Origin: Actinomycetota bacterium
GTDB lineage: Bacteria; Actinomycetota; Thermoleophilia; Gaiellales; Gaiellaceae
Assembly: GCA_009702325.1 (NCBI GenBank)
Contig: WLID01000007.1
Coordinates: forward strand, 22,810-86,809
Direction: 5' to 3'
DNA length: 64,000 nucleotides
The position numbers and the translations under genes were made by a program. The notes below the pieces were generated by a model. That model did no database searches. It was given only the letters and a program-made list of their open reading frames with translations, and was not told the origin of the DNA. The stretch's first letter is position 1, and each line of letters starts with the position of its first letter. Positions 41,731 through 51,253 of the stretch are shown here, in pieces.

Positions 41731-41742
41731 AGGGGCGCCTCG

Positions 41743-41907
41743 TTAGAGCGGGCGCGCGCTCTTGCGCTCGTGACGACGGTGGTTCGAGATACGCACGAAC
41801 TCGCCAACACCGATCACAGCCAGGAAGAAGAGGCCGACGAGCAGCATTCCGACGATGACGTTGCGTCCATCGGATGCCGCGTCGAGGAGGATCGAGCCAA
41901 TTGTCAC
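41743..41907 (-). CDS. Small single-pass membrane protein (54 residues)
   Basis: A GTG at 41907 overlaps the upstream gene's TGA by four bases and opens a 54-codon frame ending in TAA at 41743. The product has one strong membrane segment (NVIVGMLLVGLFFLAVIGVG, residues about 16-35) followed by a basic tail (RISNHRRHERKSARP). The coupling on both sides and hydrophobic-then-basic design support a real gene. I do not recognise a family. It sits between a polyprenyl-synthase-like gene and ubiD. Confidence 0.65.
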   Translation of the reverse strand: MTIGSILLDAASDGRNVIVGMLLVGLFFLAVIGVGEFVRISNHRRHERKSARPL

Positions 41908-42347
41908 GAGGCGACTCTAGCGGAGTGACGGCTGATCGCGGCGGAGATCTGTGCATCGTCGGGCGTCCCACCCAATCCGCGCGCTGCTTCAACCCAGGCG
42001 GTCGCATCGCCACGCTCGCCTGCGGCACGGAGCGAAGCGCAGGTTGCGATCAGCTCTGCCATCACCGCGACGGCCGGAACGCCACCCGCCTCGGCGATCC
42101 GGACAAGGCCGTGGGCGTAGAGGTAGTCGCCAAGCAGCACCGCCTCGTCCGGGTCGGCGGGCGCGAAGAGGCGACCGTCGCCGTAGTGAACGAGATACGC
42201 CTCGTACACGGTCTCCAGACCGAGCGCGATCGCTTCGGGAACAAGGTCGCCGAAGATCGGTTCCCACTCGGGCACCTCCCGCAACGAAGCCGCCCACAGT
42301 GGACTCTCGCTCCGTGCACCGCCGACGATCGACTCGGCAATCGTCAT
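41904..42347 (-). CDS. Uncharacterised protein, faintly polyprenyl-synthase-like
   Basis: The 147-residue, mostly helical, acidic protein contains AVLLGDYLYAHGLVRIAEAG near residues 69-88, which resembles the GDYLFARAF segment of polyprenyl diphosphate synthases. The aspartate-rich catalytic motifs are absent, so it could be a regulatory or degenerate partner. It overlaps its upstream and downstream genes by four bases each, in a hem-ubiD operon. Function unknown. Confidence 0.6.
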   Translation of the reverse strand: MTIAESIVGGARSESPLWAASLREVPEWEPIFGDLVPEAIALGLETVYEAYLVHYGDGRLFAPADPDEAVLLGDYLYAHGLVRIAEAGGVPAVAVMAELIATCASLRAAGERGDATAWVEAARGLGGTPDDAQISAAISRHSARVAS

Positions 42348-42684
42348 GCGTTTTGGAAACCGAGGCTTCGCACCATCAACATCATTTCCGCGTCGCCGAC
42401 CGAGACGGAGAAGTCGACAACGAAATCGACGGGTTCAAGTGCTTCACCTGTGCGCCTCCAGATGTAGGTCTCGTCTGGGTCCGCGGCACGGAACCGGTGG
42501 AAGAGCGGCGGCAGACCGTAGAGCTCCGTCATGCCCTTGCGGCGGATGCCGATCGATCGTTCCGAGGCGAGCTCGATGACACCGACCACTTGGAACTGGT
42601 CGATCTCTTTCCCTGCGGGAGAGATGCAGGTCACATCGACGAGCACCGTCTTGCCACGAAGAGCGTCGGGCTCGAGCATTGAGG

Positions 42685-42688
<4 letters not shown>
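42344..42688 (-). CDS. Uncharacterised 114-residue protein in the haem operon
   Basis: The protein (GTG at 42688; an ATG four codons in is an alternative) is soluble and beta-rich: KTVLVDVTCISPAGKEIDQF, VVGVIELASERSIGIRRKG, then ETYIWRRTGEALEPVDFVVDF. I recognise no family. It overlaps hemL by four bases and the next gene by four bases, so expression is coupled with haem synthesis. A role in haem or quinone metabolism is plausible from context only. Confidence 0.6.
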
Positions 42689-43934
<1,246 letters not shown>

Positions 43935-43944
<10 letters not shown>

Positions 43945-44882
43945 TCTGCAAGCTCCTTTGCCCAGTAGGTGAAGATCACGTCGGCACCGGCGCGACGCAT
44001 CGCCGTGAGCGATTCGAGAACGGCGCTTCGCTCATCGAGGTCGCCCGCAGCTGCTGCTGCACGAATCATTCCGTACTCGCCCGACACGTTGTAGGCGGCG
44101 AGCGGGAGGTCGAACCGGTCGCGGATCGCACGCAACACGTCGAGGTAGGCAAGGGCGGGCTTCACCATCAGCATGTCGGCACCTTCGGCGATGTCCTGCT
44201 CGCACTCGCGCAGCGCCTCGCGCACGTTGCCGAAGTCCATTTGGTAGCTGCGGCGGTCGCCAAACGACGGGGTCGATCCTGCTGCCTCGCGGAACGGCCC
44301 ATAGAAGGCTGAGGCGTACTTGGCCGCATACGAGATCAGCGGCGTCTCGGGAAGCGCGCTGCGGATAGCGCCGATCCGCCCGTCCATCATGTCGCTCGGG
44401 CACACGACGTCGGCGCCGGCGGCCACGTGCGACACCGCCGTTCGCACGATGTGATCGAGCGACGCGTCGTTGTCGATCTCGTTCCCGCGAAGCACGCCGC
44501 AATGCCCGTGCGAGGTGTATTCGCAGAGACACACATCGGTCATCAGCACGAGGTCTGGGAACCGTGGACGGATCGCAGCGAGCGCCTGCTGGACGATTCC
44601 GTCCTCAACCCAGGCGCCCGTCCCGTCGTCGTCTTTCTCCTCGGGGATGCCGAAGAGGATGACGCCAGGAACGCCGAGCCGGGAGAGTTCCTCGCATTCG
44701 CGCAGCAGCCCCTCGATTGTGTGACGCGACATGCCGGGGAGCCGCTCGTTGTGGAGCGCCTCCGGGGCGACGAAGAGCGGCATCACAATGTTGTCGAGCG
44801 ACAGGCTCGTCTCGCGCACAAGCGAACGCAGCGCCGGTGTTCGCCGCAGACGGCGAAGGCGGATCGCGGGAAACTCCGTCAT
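43935..44882 (-). CDS. hemB: Delta-aminolevulinic acid dehydratase (porphobilinogen synthase)
   Basis: HemB joins two 5-aminolevulinates into porphobilinogen. The 315-residue protein has the three-cysteine zinc site C118, C120, C128 (DVCLCEYTSHGHCG), so it is the zinc-dependent type, and Schiff-base lysines near K188 (SYAAKYASAFYGPFRE) and K241 (MLMVKPALAYLDV). It is first in the hem operon, with a leaderless-type -10 box seven bases upstream. Confidence 0.97.
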
Positions 44883-44889
44883 CGGTTCA

Positions 44890-44895
44890 AGGGTA
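44890..44895 (-). promoter_or_regulatory. -10 box of a leaderless promoter for hemB
   Basis: TACCCT on the minus strand ends seven bases before the hemB ATG at 44882. No -35 element is apparent and there is no Shine-Dalgarno. Confidence 0.5.
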
Positions 44896-44935
44896 GTCGG
44901 AACGGCCGCAACGCCTCGCCGGTCAGGTTCGCCTC

Positions 44936-46132
44936 TCAGCCTGTTGGCGGCGCTTCAACTTCGACTTCAACCGGAACGGTGCCGTTACGCCACCGCTCGA
45001 ACTCAATGCGTTCACCGAAGAACTCCCACGTTGCCCGAGCGACCGCGAGCAGCGGCAGCGCCATCAGGACACCCGCCAAACCGTTGATGTCGATGCCTGC
45101 GAGCAGCCCAAAGATCACGAGCAACGGGTGGAGTCGAAGCGCGTTCGCCATCACGTTTGGCACCACGACGTGACCTTCCAGCTGGTGGACGAAAAGGAAC
45201 AGGATCGCAACCCAGATGACGGCAATCGGGTGGACGACCGCCGCGAAGATCAGTGGCGGGATCGCGCCGATCCATGGCCCAACGTACGGCAGCAGCTCCG
45301 TGATCGCCACCCACCCGCCGAAGAGCAGAGCGTAGGTGTCGCCCCCCGGCAAGAGACCGGTGACGCCAAGCGCATAGAGGCCGAGTCCGGCAGACACCCC
45401 CATGATCAAGCTGAGCAGAATCTGGCCTCGGAGGTATGAGACGAGCGCCTCCTCAACACGTCGCAGAAGGGGAGGGCCCGTGTGCGGCGGGAAGCGACGG
45501 TCGAGGGCGGCCCCGAACCGTCGGAGGTCGAGCAGCATGTAAATCGATACGACGATCACGAGCACCGTTGAGAAGAGCGCCTTACCGATCGAGATCGCGG
45601 CGCCTTCGACGAAGCTCACCGCCTTCGACGTGTACTTCCCAACGTCACGTTTGCGGATCGAGTCGACGAACTTGTGGCCGGGGGTCGCAACTTGGATGCC
45701 GCGCAGGTGGTGTCCATTGAGCCAGCGTTGGAAGCGATCGACGTCTCGCGACGCATCCGTTTTGTGGGTCCGTCCGTTCTCCACTGTGAAATACGAGTTG
45801 AACCGGCTTGCAGCCATCTTCGTCTGACCGACGACGACGGTCGCTAGCGCACCGACGATGACAACGAGCGCAGCGAGAAACGCCAGGTACACCACCGCGA
45901 CCGCGAGGCCGCGTCGGAGTCCCAACCGCTCGGCGGCGCGCACCAGCGGGTCGAGGAACAGCGCGATCAGTCCGGCGACGATGAAAAGGACAACCGCGTG
46001 ACCGGCGGTTTCGGCAACGCCGAATACAAAGAGCGCCACGAGCGGCAGGCCAACGAGCTGAATCCACCGCGGGATACGAACGCGCGGCGGGAGCCCGGGA
46101 GAAACGTCCACCTCGCCAGCCGGAGCATCCAC
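44936..46132 (-). CDS. AI-2E family (PerM-like) permease
   Basis: I start at the GTG at 46132 (398 residues); the longer frame to 46303 would cross the divergent gene's start. About eight membrane helices show the AI-2E transporter layout: ALFLDPLVRAAERLGLRRGLAVAVVYL near the N-terminus, a soluble loop after helix three, and the conserved GGWVAITELLPYVGPWIGAIPPLI with the later GHVVVPNVMANALRLHPL block. Members are proposed to export quorum signals, Na+ or acids. The substrate cannot be inferred. Divergent from the gene at 46283. Confidence 0.85.
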   Translation of the reverse strand: MDAPAGEVDVSPGLPPRVRIPRWIQLVGLPLVALFVFGVAETAGHAVVLFIVAGLIALFLDPLVRAAERLGLRRGLAVAVVYLAFLAALVVIVGALATVVVGQTKMAASRFNSYFTVENGRTHKTDASRDVDRFQRWLNGHHLRGIQVATPGHKFVDSIRKRDVGKYTSKAVSFVEGAAISIGKALFSTVLVIVVSIYMLLDLRRFGAALDRRFPPHTGPPLLRRVEEALVSYLRGQILLSLIMGVSAGLGLYALGVTGLLPGGDTYALLFGGWVAITELLPYVGPWIGAIPPLIFAAVVHPIAVIWVAILFLFVHQLEGHVVVPNVMANALRLHPLLVIFGLLAGIDINGLAGVLMALPLLAVARATWEFFGERIEFERWRNGTVPVEVEVEAPPTG

Positions 46133-46246
46133 GATGTCGATCGTAGCCGTGCTTCCGGGGGCGAACGGCCGCCGGCATGGGATTGGTCGTTTGTTGAGGA
46201 CGGTTCCCTCGCACTCGATCCGGATGCCTGGGATGACAACGCGCGG

Positions 46247-46275
46247 TTGCCCGGTCGGAAGGGGTCCGGTACGGT
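46247..46275 (+). promoter_or_regulatory. Promoter (-35/-10) for the gene at 46283
   Basis: TTGCCC (46247-46252) and TACGGT (46270-46275) are separated by 17 bases. The ATG follows the -10 box by seven bases, implying a leaderless message. It has the same layout as the leuA leader promoter. Confidence 0.6.
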
Positions 46276-46282
46276 CACGCCG

Positions 46283-47062
46283 ATGCCGCTGCGCCCCGGT
46301 CAACGGCGCGGCCCGTCGCGGTTCGGCCCCAACCGTGCCGCAGACATTCGTCGCCGCCGCATCGCGCTTGTGCTTGCGACTTCACTCGTCGCGGTGATCG
46401 CGCTGCTCGTGAGTGCGTTCGGCGGCACCGGAACAGCCCAAACCGTTTCGGCACCCTCGAGTCCGACGCGTCTGCTTCCTGCCGGCCCGCCGACGCCCGA
46501 GGTGGTCGCCCGCCTTGGTTCGCTTCGCGTTCAGCTTCCCGTGAGCCAGCGTCGCCTGACCGCAATCGGCTACTTCGCGGGCAGCAACGGTTCGATCGCC
46601 CTCTCACCGCTCGGCACCCAGGCGAACGCCGGTCTCCTCACACGGCTTCTGCACAAGCTCGTTGGTGGTGGTGGCGGAACGCCACGCTGGTTCGCGCTCA
46701 GCGGCGGATCCGGCCCGTCTCTCTCGGCGCTCGCGATCGGGGCGCCGGTGGGTTCAGACGTGTACGCACCGGTCGACGGAACGATCGTCGGCATCAACGA
46801 CGTGATCCTGAACGGCGATGTCGCCGGACAGCGCATCGACATCCAGCCGCTGGGCTCACCATCGCTTGTCGTCTCGGTGTCGCGTATCGGTGCCGATCCT
46901 GCACTACGAGTTGGCTCCGCGGTCTCTGCCTCAGCCACGAAGCTCGGGTCGATCCTCGACCTCTCGCGTGTCGAACGACAGGCGCTTGCGCGGTATACGA
47001 ACGACACGGGCAATCACGCCCTGATCGAAGTGCATACCGCCGCCACGCTGCAACTGCCCTAA
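46283..47062 (+). CDS. Membrane-anchored protein with degenerate M23-peptidase-like domain
   Basis: Starting at the ATG at 46283 (259 residues) the protein has a basic N-terminus, one membrane helix (IALVLATSLVAVIALLVSAF) and an extracytoplasmic region. Residues about 150-235 (GAPVGSDVYAPVDGTIVGIND; SLVVSVSRIGADPALRVGSAV) resemble the beta-barrel of LytM/M23 peptidases, where 'YAPVDGTIV' is the usual lead into the active site. The catalytic His and Asp residues are not present, so it is probably a non-catalytic binding or activator domain. Paired with the ymdB-like gene downstream. Confidence 0.6.
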   Translation: MPLRPGQRRGPSRFGPNRAADIRRRRIALVLATSLVAVIALLVSAFGGTGTAQTVSAPSSPTRLLPAGPPTPEVVARLGSLRVQLPVSQRRLTAIGYFAGSNGSIALSPLGTQANAGLLTRLLHKLVGGGGGTPRWFALSGGSGPSLSALAIGAPVGSDVYAPVDGTIVGINDVILNGDVAGQRIDIQPLGSPSLVVSVSRIGADPALRVGSAVSASATKLGSILDLSRVERQALARYTNDTGNHALIEVHTAATLQLP

Positions 47063-47115
47063 GCGGCGCGGTCGTCTGCCGCGGACCCAGCAGCCCCGGT
47101 ACCGTCCGCAGCGTC

Positions 47116-47880
47116 ATGCGGATCCTCTTCCTCGCTGATGTGTTCGGTGCGCCGGGTCGGCGTGCGGTCGAAGCGCACCTGCCTGCGATCAAGGAGGAGC
47201 TGGCGATCGACTTCTGCATCGTGAACGGCGAGAACTCCGCCGATGGCCGCGGCATTACCGCGCGACTCGCCGAGAAGATCCTCGCTGCCGGCGCAGACGT
47301 GATCACGCTCGGCAACTGGGTGTGGGGTCAGCGTGGCTTTGCGCCCTACCTCTCCGGCACCGACCGCGTGATTCGTCCCGCCAACATGTCGCCTGCTTCA
47401 CCCGGTCGTGGACTCACGATCCAGGGCGGCGTGGCGGTCATCAACCTGCTCGGCAGCTTGACGCTCGATCCGTGGGAGAGCGCATTCGGTGCGGCCGACC
47501 GTCTCGTCGAGGAGGCCCGCCGCGAGACGCCGGTCATCGTCGTCGACTTCCACGCCGAGGCAACGAGCGAGAAGATCGCGCTTGCCCACTACCTCGATGG
47601 TCGCGTCACCGCGGTGCTCGGAACTCACACCCACGTGCAGACAAACGACGCGCGCGTGCTCGCCGGTGGGACAGCGGCGATCACAGACGCCGGCATGACA
47701 GGCCCTCACGACTCCGTCATCGGGAGCGTTCCCGAGCTCGCAATCCGCCGGTTCACAAGCGGCATGCCCGTGCGACTTGAACCTGCCGAGGGCGGCGTGC
47801 GTATCGAAGGCGTTGTGATCGAGTGCGGTGACGACGGCCGCGCTACGAGCTGCGAGCTGTTCCGTCGCGCGATCTCCTGA
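47116..47880 (+). CDS. YmdB-family metallophosphoesterase (TIGR00282)
   Basis: The 254-residue protein has the calcineurin-like metal ligands of the YmdB family: D8 (RILFLADVFG), E39-N40 (VNGENSADGRG), the VDFHAEATSEK block and GTHTHVQTNDARV. YmdB hydrolyses 2',3'-cyclic nucleotides and affects RNA and biofilm control in Bacillus. It starts at ATG 53 bases after the preceding gene and converges with the GT87-like gene, overlapping its 3' end by 38 bases. Confidence 0.92.
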   Translation: MRILFLADVFGAPGRRAVEAHLPAIKEELAIDFCIVNGENSADGRGITARLAEKILAAGADVITLGNWVWGQRGFAPYLSGTDRVIRPANMSPASPGRGLTIQGGVAVINLLGSLTLDPWESAFGAADRLVEEARRETPVIVVDFHAEATSEKIALAHYLDGRVTAVLGTHTHVQTNDARVLAGGTAAITDAGMTGPHDSVIGSVPELAIRRFTSGMPVRLEPAEGGVRIEGVVIECGDDGRATSCELFRRAIS

Positions 47881-49006
47881 TCGATCCGCGCACGAGCACC
47901 AACGCAAGAGCAGCCAGCACGAGGTCGCGAAGGACGACGACCCACGCGAGCGATCCGCGCTCCACGTAGTCGAAGTACCGGCCCGGAAAGAAGACGAGCG
48001 TGAGCCCAAGGGCGATCGCGAGCAGGGTGCAGGCGGCTACCGCGCGTCGGCCGGAGAGCAGCGCCACGAGCGGTACAAGCCAGATCAAGTACTGCGGTGA
48101 GAGCACTTTGCCGAGAGCGACGAAGATCGCCACGCTCGCGGCGGCTCCCGTGAGAAAACGGGCCCGATCGATGGGCCCGCGGCTGATCCCAAACCACACT
48201 CCCATCAGCGCTGCAGCCTCAAGAGCGGTGAGAAGTGCGGCGACGGTGTCGAAGTGGACGAGGTTAAACGACCCGTGCGTGTTTGCGACTGCCGGATCTC
48301 CAAGCCACATCGCAACCGCAGCGGGCAGGGTCTCGATCTGCAGAGGCCGGGATGATTGACCGGCCACCGACTGCCAGAGCCCCGACGGGCTGAGCACGAA
48401 AAATGGCAGCACGACAACGGCCACAACACCGGCGACGGTCACGCCGCCCCACACCGTGGCCTTCCATCCTCGCCGCCGATAGACCCACATAAGCGCAACC
48501 GGCACGACCACGATCGGAAACGCCTTCACGGCAATCGCGACACCGAGCAACGCGAGACCAAGGGTGTCGCGGCGGCCGGCGAGCGCGGCTACGGCCGCGG
48601 CGAGCAGCAGCGCGGGCCAAAGGTCGAAGCGACTCAGCTCCATCGAGCCGACAAGGAGCGGTGAGGCCGCCACGAACCCGAGCGCCGCGCGGCTCCGCGT
48701 CGCACCTGCGACGACGAACACCATCGCAACACCGCAGGCGGCCATCAGCCATCTGAACGCCACGTCGTAGTCGGCAAAGAACGTCGGCGCCACGAACGTC
48801 GGGAGCGCCCCTGGCGGGTACTCGACGCTGAAATCCCGGTACGGGACCAGCCCCGCTCTGATGCGGTCGCCGTAGGTCGAATACGTCGGAATATCGGTGA
48901 GGACGTGGTGTGCGTAGAAGCCGTGTTGGATCAGGCCCCACGACGCGAGAAACGCGCCAGCTGCGATGAGGGCGCGCGGAGCGCTAGCTGGCAGCCGTCG
49001 CCGCAT
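47843..49006 (-). CDS. GT87-like (DUF2029) polyprenol-sugar-dependent membrane glycosyltransferase
   Basis: The 387-residue protein has about 10 membrane helices and the GT-C style first loop with DIPTYSTYGDRIRAGLVPYRDFSVEYPPGALP-type sequence (motif D-x-YGDRIR, YRDFSVEYPPGA). Such enzymes transfer mannose or arabinose-type sugars from polyprenyl-phosphate to envelope glycans in actinobacteria. It overlaps the next gene upstream by 23 bases and the convergent ymdB-like gene by 38. Sugar and acceptor unknown. Confidence 0.78.
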   Translation of the reverse strand: MRRRLPASAPRALIAAGAFLASWGLIQHGFYAHHVLTDIPTYSTYGDRIRAGLVPYRDFSVEYPPGALPTFVAPTFFADYDVAFRWLMAACGVAMVFVVAGATRSRAALGFVAASPLLVGSMELSRFDLWPALLLAAAVAALAGRRDTLGLALLGVAIAVKAFPIVVVPVALMWVYRRRGWKATVWGGVTVAGVVAVVVLPFFVLSPSGLWQSVAGQSSRPLQIETLPAAVAMWLGDPAVANTHGSFNLVHFDTVAALLTALEAAALMGVWFGISRGPIDRARFLTGAAASVAIFVALGKVLSPQYLIWLVPLVALLSGRRAVAACTLLAIALGLTLVFFPGRYFDYVERGSLAWVVVLRDLVLAALALVLVRGSIRRSRDGTARSS

Positions 49007-50801
49007 CGCTCACCGCCATGGTGGGTGCAGGCTCGTGTCCGGCATCGACCGACCCGTCTGGCTCTGGTGCTTGACGTGGCATCAACAACGTGATCGCGAC
49101 AAACGGGAACATCCACAGCAGGTACGGGTAGTACCAATGTGTCAGCACGATCTCGAAGCCGATCAGCAGCACCGCCGAGAACGCGGCAAGACGGAGCGGC
49201 GACCGACGGCGCGGCCACCGGCCCAATGCGAGAGCCCCTGCGATCAGGATGATCTCGAGGAGCGCCTGTACCCGATGGAGATCAGGGAGACCCTTCGCGT
49301 GGTACTGACGGTAATCCCAGATCGAGAACGGCGAGTCGCGTCCGCTCTGCCAAATCACGGTGCGATCAACAAAGACGCGCGCGGCGTGGAAAGGCGACGG
49401 CTCAAGCAGCAGCACCGAGAACGCAATCCCGGTCGCAACGAGGAAGCCGCAGGTGTAGGCAGCCCTGCCGCGGAACCGTCGCGCGTCGGGATAGCCCGCC
49501 CACAGCGGCACCAGCAGCAGCGACCCAAACTTCGTCCAGCCTGCGAGTGCCGAGAAGACGCCCCGCCGAAACGACGAGGTGTAGAAAAGGAAGCCGATCA
49601 CGAGGAGCGCCGGCCCGATCATGTCGTTTGTGTTTGAGCTCGACGCGTACTGGGTAAATGGCCATGCCGCCCACGCGAACGCGAATGTCGCGCCAAGCTT
49701 GGGGCCGCCAAGGCGCAGCCCGACAAGCCCCATTCCCACGAGAGCGAGGAGGTCCCAGACGATCGAGGTGAAGTGAACGGAGGGGAGCGAGTCCCATTTG
49801 CCGCTCCAGCCAAACAGGAGGTAACCGGGGAGGTAGGCCTCGTAGGCGACAGGCCCGTAGGTGTCTCCTCGCTCGTTAGCGCTCTCACACCTGCCGTTTG
49901 TTTGGATGCGATCGCGAATCTCCCCGTTCGAGTCGGCGGGCCCGCATGCCTTTCGTTCGCGCTCGACAGGGAAGTGGTCGTACGGGCTTTGGCCATGCCA
50001 GATGCGATCGGCTCCGATCACACCGGAGTACCCGACATCAATCACGTTTGAGTCACGCACGTTCAAACCGATCCTGAACCCGCCGAGAAAGACGGTCGCG
50101 GCGAGCAGAAGCCACACGGGCCACACGACGTCGCCCTTTGACGGTCGGTCGCGAGCGCCGACCCAGAAGCACCGAATTAGGAGCCACACGAACGGCGGGT
50201 AGACAAGCGGCGCCGACATCAGCACGTCGCCTGCGTTGAAGTACCAAAGCGAGACCGAGAACGAGAGCAACGCGAGCAGATCAAGTGTCCGCACCGAGAA
50301 CGGCCGCCGCCAGTTGACGAGACCGAGCAAGAAGACGACGCAAAAGACGAGCCAGATCTTCTTGCTGTTGATCATTGCCCCACCGAACGCTCCGTGCTGC
50401 CCGCGGGCCATCGTCCACGCGACCTGCGGACCCGTCCACGCCTCGGTTACGACGGCGAGCGCATCATCGACCTTTCCCGACGCGATCGCGCCTGCACCGT
50501 CGGTAGAGATCACAACCGACCACACGCCGTCTTTCCACGTTGCGGACTTCTGGGGCTTGTCGGGGTAGCGCTTCAGCCACGATGCGACCTTGCGATCTTC
50601 GAGGAAGATCCGCGTTGCCGTCGCGTCGGTCAAGCGGTGATGAACGCCGAGCGCGGGCGGTGCCGGAACTCCCGTTCCGGGCGTCCCGGGAATCGTGGTC
50701 GCGCCAGTCCCTGTGGCCGCCAAGCTGCTGACCGCAGTCGCAGCGGCCGCGAGCATAACCACCGCGAATGCGGCGATACGTCCTACGAGCGGAATGACCA
50801 A
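48984..50801 (-). CDS. Large GT-C-like membrane protein with N-terminal exported domain
   Basis: The 605-residue protein starts with a signal-like segment (AAFAVVMLAAAATAVSSLAA). Residues about 50-140 are soluble (TRIFLEDRKVASWLKRYPDK; VISTDGAGAIASGKVDDALAV) and are followed by about 11 membrane helices. The middle resembles GT87-type proteins (GVIGADRIWHGQSPYDHFP and YGPVAYEAYLPGYLLFGWSG, the latter like the YPP loop of that family). It probably transfers a sugar on the outer face. The exported N-terminal domain is unusual for GT87. It overlaps both neighbours (gtrA-like by 19 bases, GT87 by 23). Confidence 0.7.
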   Translation of the reverse strand: MVIPLVGRIAAFAVVMLAAAATAVSSLAATGTGATTIPGTPGTGVPAPPALGVHHRLTDATATRIFLEDRKVASWLKRYPDKPQKSATWKDGVWSVVISTDGAGAIASGKVDDALAVVTEAWTGPQVAWTMARGQHGAFGGAMINSKKIWLVFCVVFLLGLVNWRRPFSVRTLDLLALLSFSVSLWYFNAGDVLMSAPLVYPPFVWLLIRCFWVGARDRPSKGDVVWPVWLLLAATVFLGGFRIGLNVRDSNVIDVGYSGVIGADRIWHGQSPYDHFPVERERKACGPADSNGEIRDRIQTNGRCESANERGDTYGPVAYEAYLPGYLLFGWSGKWDSLPSVHFTSIVWDLLALVGMGLVGLRLGGPKLGATFAFAWAAWPFTQYASSSNTNDMIGPALLVIGFLFYTSSFRRGVFSALAGWTKFGSLLLVPLWAGYPDARRFRGRAAYTCGFLVATGIAFSVLLLEPSPFHAARVFVDRTVIWQSGRDSPFSIWDYRQYHAKGLPDLHRVQALLEIILIAGALALGRWPRRRSPLRLAAFSAVLLIGFEIVLTHWYYPYLLWMFPFVAITLLMPRQAPEPDGSVDAGHEPAPTMAVSDAATAAS

Positions 50802-51193
50802 AGCTTGTTGCCGAGGAAGTTCACGGGCGTCACGAACACGATCGCAATCGCTGCCGCGACGAGCTTGCCGAACCCCGCGAGATCAAGGAAGACGTACAGC
50901 CACACCTGGTTCGTGAGGAACGCGGCGACAGACACAGCGAAGAAGCGCATCCCTTGAACGCCGAAATGCCCCTTCTGCTTCGCGAACGTCCAGTGGCGGT
51001 TCCAGACGTAGTTGTTTGCCGCCGACACAACGAAGGCGATTGCTGCAGCCGAGTGTGCGCCCAGACCAAGCAGGAGGGCATAGATGCCCAGGTAGATGAC
51101 GTATCCGCTCGTGCCAACAACGCCGAACTTGGCGAGCTGGAACCAGTTCTCGGCTTTACGCAGGGCCTGCATGGCACGATCGGTAGCGGCCAC
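50783..51193 (-). CDS. GtrA-family membrane protein
   Basis: The 136-residue protein (GTG; ATG seven codons in is an alternative) has four membrane helices and the GtrA signature: LAKFGVVGTSGYVIYLGIYALL, then FVVSAANNYVWNRHWTFAKQ and FLGNKLWSF at the end. GtrA proteins act with glycosyltransferases in moving lipid-linked sugars or teichoic/arabinogalactan components. Overlap with the large GT-C-like gene supports joint action. Confidence 0.9.
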   Translation of the reverse strand: MAATDRAMQALRKAENWFQLAKFGVVGTSGYVIYLGIYALLLGLGAHSAAAIAFVVSAANNYVWNRHWTFAKQKGHFGVQGMRFFAVSVAAFLTNQVWLYVFLDLAGFGKLVAAAIAIVFVTPVNFLGNKLWSFRS

Positions 51194-51253
51194 GACGGGC
51201 CGACGCTATCACCCTGGCACCCAATCCGGGGCACGCAGAGGGCACAACCCGCA

